A stretch of DNA of 33,298 nt from Streptosporangiaceae bacterium. Lineage in GTDB: Bacteria; Actinomycetota; Actinomycetes; Streptosporangiales; Streptosporangiaceae. Under the pieces are notes generated by a model. The model was not told the origin of the DNA. It did not search any database and saw only the letters and a program-made list of their open reading frames with translations. Position numbers and translations under genes: made by a program. The stretch lies in assembly GCA_019245115.1 (NCBI GenBank), contig JAFARZ010000028.1:1-33298 (forward strand), in the 5' to 3' direction. Positions 31,276-33,298 of the stretch are shown piece after piece (positions within the stretch are counted from its first letter, which is position 1; every line of letters begins with the position of its first letter).

Positions 31276-31809
31276 CGCCAGGTAGTACAGCAGCGCGACC
31301 AACGTCCCCGACCCCAACAACTCCCCCCGCCGCGCCAGCTCCGGCACCCGCGACAACGGCACCCACTCCACCCGACCAACCTCCTCCGTGTCAGTCGGCT
31401 CCCCCATCCGCTCCGCCCCCCGCCACAGAAAAACATCGACTGGCGCTGTGACCTGCCCCGGCAATGGCTCAAAACTCACCAGGCGCTCTGGCTCACCGAG
31501 TGGACGCCATCCACTCTCCTCCTCCGCCTCCCGCGCCGCCGTCCCCACCGCATCCTCCCCCTCATCAACCATGCCCCCCAACAGCTCATACCCCCACTGC
31601 TCGATCACGAACCGATTCCGCCACAACATCAACACCCGGTCTTGATCGTCGACAATCAGCGCCACCGCGATCCGATCCAGGTGCACGACGTGGTACTCCC
31701 ACCGCTCTCCGTTCGGCGCTTCAACATCCACCAACCCCAACCGCACCCATCGGTTGTCATAAATCGTCTTCTCCCCGAACGTCCGCCACCCACCACGCTT
31801 CTCAGCCAT
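31252..31809 (-). CDS. NUDIX hydrolase
   Basis: 185 residues from ATG 31809. The Nudix box is complete: G-x5-E-x7-R-E-x2-E-E-x-G within GGMVDEGEDAVGTAAREAEE and ESGW. The surrounding YHVVHLDRIAVALIVDDQ and GYELLGG resemble ADP-sugar pyrophosphatases. The substrate is not certain. A NUDIX gene next to the regulatory gene pra is a known feature of pSAM2-like AICEs. The frame extends to 31851, but the ATG at 31809 is a better start. Confidence 0.85.
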   Translation of the reverse strand: MAEKRGGWRTFGEKTIYDNRWVRLGLVDVEAPNGERWEYHVVHLDRIAVALIVDDQDRVLMLWRNRFVIEQWGYELLGGMVDEGEDAVGTAAREAEEESGWRPLGEPERLVSFEPLPGQVTAPVDVFLWRGAERMGEPTDTEEVGRVEWVPLSRVPELARRGELLGSGTLVALLYYLASRGGAAG

Positions 31810-32067
31810 GATCACAGCGTAAGTGCAGCGCCGAGGGTCGAGTCGCCCCAATCCGTCTCTATCAAGAGACCGTTTGGCGCAGTCGATCGGCCGTTCGTCG
31901 CCAACTGCCTACCGCACGATGTCGCGACAGACCCAGGATGTAGCCTGCTCCAACCGTTCGGCGCGATTTTATGACCGTTCGCCGTTACATATGGCCCGTA
32001 CAGGACATACCGCCTACAAAGGCGGTGATCGCACCGGCCAGCCGTGCGGTATGCAGGAGGTGCTGAA

Positions 32068-32410
32068 GTGTCGTCTTCGCGTGAAGTGGGCGGTCCCCGT
32101 GTCGTCCGCTGGCGGCAAACTCGCCTCAGGATCGCTCGGGAGCAGACCCATGGCCGGCTCGAAGCCGCTGCGCATCACAGCGAGTGTTCAACCTCGAAGT
32201 CAAACCATACGGAGCACAAGCAAGGCATTCCAAAGACGCTCGAGCTTATAGCTCCCCTGGGCTTGCGCTGGCTCGATAACACCAAGGAGCACGAAGGGTT
32301 TCTCCGGTGGACTAAAGAAGCTAAAGCACCAGCATGGTGGCAACCCTTTTCGAACGCTATGTCAGGCGACCCTGGGCTTTACAGTCGATCAAGGCACGGA
32401 CTGCGACAAG
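32068..32410 (+). pseudogene. Decayed XRE/DUF5753-type regulator
   Basis: GTG 32068 follows AGGAGG by 7 nt. The reading frame keeps recognisable stretches of a Streptomyces-type XRE-DUF5753 regulator: GGPRVVRWR, SECSTSK, GIPKTLEL, EGFLRWTKEAKAPAWWQPF and SDAM-like SNAMSGDPGLY. The helix-turn-helix core (usually SPSKISRIETG) is badly altered, and the ligand domain is lost after about residue 105. It looks like a remnant; the 3' limit is approximate. CATACCGC and GCGGTATG (about 32007-32051) form an inverted repeat before it. Confidence 0.55.
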
Positions 32411-32466
32411 CGCAAACGTCGGGACCGGTCAGCACCAGCGAGCAGCCGTCAGTGCTACCGAAGGCG

Positions 32467-32910
32467 ATGAAGTTGCCAATACGGGAAAGCATCGATGAGA
32501 CGCACCTGATCGAGCAATACCGCGTGTCACCCGAACTGTTCCGCATCACCGCCGCTCACATTCCGAAGGATGACCCACTAGGGCCGTCCGGGCCGTCAAT
32601 CAGCGAGCAACAGGCGGTCGGCCGCGCGATCTCGCTGTTCAAACGTCGATCACGTAGCGACTTAACATCAACTGGGGCAGCAGTAGATGCACGATCAACA
32701 TTCGAGGAGTCGGGGAGCGCGGTAAGGCATGCACTTGCAGGACACACGAATTTCAGGGAAGCGGCCGACGGGACAACAGGGTACCATCAAAGGACCGGCG
32801 TTGGTGTTCAACTACCTACCGGTCCAATTCGCGGAAGCCAGCTTCGACGCGGGCACGTTCCCTTACGAGTCGTCGGAGCAACTGGAAGGGCTCCGAACTC
32901 GGCTGGCTAA
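32467..32910 (+). CDS. Unrecognised ORF in the less GC-rich tail
   Basis: An open frame from ATG 32467 continues the frame of the decayed regulator. Its first 65 residues (MKLPIRESIDETHLIEQYRV ... SEQQAVGRAISLFKRRSRSD) look protein-like, but the later part overlaps the next ORF in another frame and is probably non-coding. No ribosome site stands out. It may be a small gene that ends earlier, or a remnant. No function is suggested. Confidence 0.3.
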   Translation: MKLPIRESIDETHLIEQYRVSPELFRITAAHIPKDDPLGPSGPSISEQQAVGRAISLFKRRSRSDLTSTGAAVDARSTFEESGSAVRHALAGHTNFREAADGTTGYHQRTGVGVQLPTGPIRGSQLRRGHVPLRVVGATGRAPNSAG

Positions 32911-33184
32911 GACCCACACGGTGATCCGCCTGCAGGATCAGGTCGTGTGCGTGCCGTTCGTGTCGGACTCGGAGTTAGTGGGGGATCCGGTGACGTTCGG
33001 TACGGACGGTCCAGACCTTTTATTGGCAACCCGTCTTCTGCAGGCAGCGCTGATACGGGTACTGACCAAGAAATGGAAATTCTCCTTACGTAAGTTGAAA
33101 CCTCTTACGTTCGTGTCGCGGCTGCGCGGTCGCGATCTGATGGAGAAGGTGCTGAGCCTGGATCCACCGCCCGAATTTGAGTGA
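32729..33184 (+). CDS. Unrecognised ORF with strong protein character
   Basis: 151 residues from ATG 32729. The part from about residue 25 (GPALVFNYLPVQFAEASFDA ... VIRLQDQVVCVPFVSDSELV ... LQAALIRVLTKKWKFSLRKL) has a mixed alpha/beta look. The ORF ends at TGA 33184, followed by an inverted repeat (GATCATTC / GAATGATC). Codon use is less GC-biased than in the neighbours, a sign of transfer. The exact start is unsure. No family is recognised. Confidence 0.5.
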   Translation: MHLQDTRISGKRPTGQQGTIKGPALVFNYLPVQFAEASFDAGTFPYESSEQLEGLRTRLAKTHTVIRLQDQVVCVPFVSDSELVGDPVTFGTDGPDLLLATRLLQAALIRVLTKKWKFSLRKLKPLTFVSRLRGRDLMEKVLSLDPPPEFE

Positions 33185-33298
33185 TCATTCTTGGCCATTA
33201 GGTTGATCTTCATTGGGGAATGATCGATTGTGGGCGTGTGGTATCCGCCGGCCCCTCGTCCGGCTTATCCACGTGATGTGTGCGGTCGGGCCCTTGCG

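Larger units (their letters stand above)
22216..33298. mobile_element. Second AICE-like element, right end outside the window
   Basis: The element begins at the 3' end of tRNA-Arg. It includes an integrase, HTH regulators, FtsK/TraB-like translocase with adjacent iteron array, WhiB-like, AlpA-like and NUDIX genes. I found no second copy of the tRNA-Arg 3' end before 33298, so the right end is not seen. No RepSA, RepAM or primase-polymerase gene is visible. The segment after about 31850 is less GC-rich and may be a separate acquisition. Confidence 0.7.

Noticed and set aside
33230..33298. Open frame from GTG 33230 running off the window end
   Set aside because: Only 23 codons are visible and there is no well-spaced ribosome site. 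It could be the start of the next gene but cannot be supported.

Overview
The window looks like chromosome from a high-GC actinomycete, probably Pseudonocardiaceae-like (inference). The evidence is dense GC-rich coding sequence, many GTG starts and 4-bp ATGA/GTGA overlaps, a WhiB-like protein, a SepX/GlpR-like protein, and a core gene order close to the Mycobacterium tuberculosis Rv0981-Rv0996 block (mprA, mprB, pepD, moaB2 ... FmdB/Ruc, 5-FCL, galU, moeA/glp, rimJ, glpR). Two actinomycete integrative and conjugative elements (AICE-like, pSAM2 type) flank this core, and an insertion sequence interrupts it.

Layout. (1) About 1-8226: a compact AICE whose right end abuts the 3' end of tRNA-Ala(CGC). 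It carries a large cruciform-forming inverted repeat, a HAD hydrolase, a divergent XRE regulator with a TPR-like C-terminal region, three phased GGACTAG repeats, a tra/rep operon (two small proteins, a 23-codon coupled peptide, FtsK/TraSA-like translocase, small protein, RepSA-like HUH initiator), then xis and int. Its left end is not visible. (2) 8226-18648: core chromosome. On the minus strand are galU-glp(moeA)-rimJ-like GNAT, tightly overlapped, followed by a SepX/GlpR-like membrane protein. On the plus strand are 5-formyl-THF cyclo-ligase, an FmdB/Ruc-type zinc-ribbon protein behind a CIRCE/HrcA operator, a SAF-domain protein, and a protein built of 11-residue repeats with an MT0933-antitoxin-like tail. 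On the minus strand again are moaB, pepD (HtrA) and mprB-mprA. (3) 18649-20721: an IS with imperfect terminal inverted repeats and a TTAG target duplication, inserted 38 bp upstream of the mprA start codon. (4) 20726-22158: a small hypothetical gene, a broken methyltransferase gene and a gene-poor stretch with a strong hairpin. (5) From tRNA-Arg(CCT) at 22159 to the window end: a second AICE-like element. It opens with an integrase fused to a C-terminal GntR domain. It also has an XRE/TPR regulator, two small genes with duplicated leader modules, an iteron array beside an FtsK/TraB-like gene (clt candidate), a tra-linked small membrane protein, a WhiB-like and an AlpA-like gene, a divergent XRE gene with a palindromic operator, a second XRE/TPR paralog convergent with a NUDIX hydrolase, and a visibly less GC-rich tail with a decayed XRE/DUF5753 gene and unrecognised ORFs. 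No replication initiator is visible in it.

How it works together. Both elements have the logic of pSAM2-like AICEs: site-specific integration at a tRNA 3' end, excision, and double-stranded DNA transfer by an FtsK-type ATPase. Both are controlled by HTH repressors beside a phosphohydrolase gene (HAD in one, NUDIX in the other). The core block handles UDP-glucose supply, division and polar-growth scaffolding (Glp/GlpR-SepX), envelope stress (MprAB-PepD) and heat-shock chaperoning (HrcA-controlled Ruc-like). Functional assignments come from motifs and synteny recognised by eye; no database search was run.
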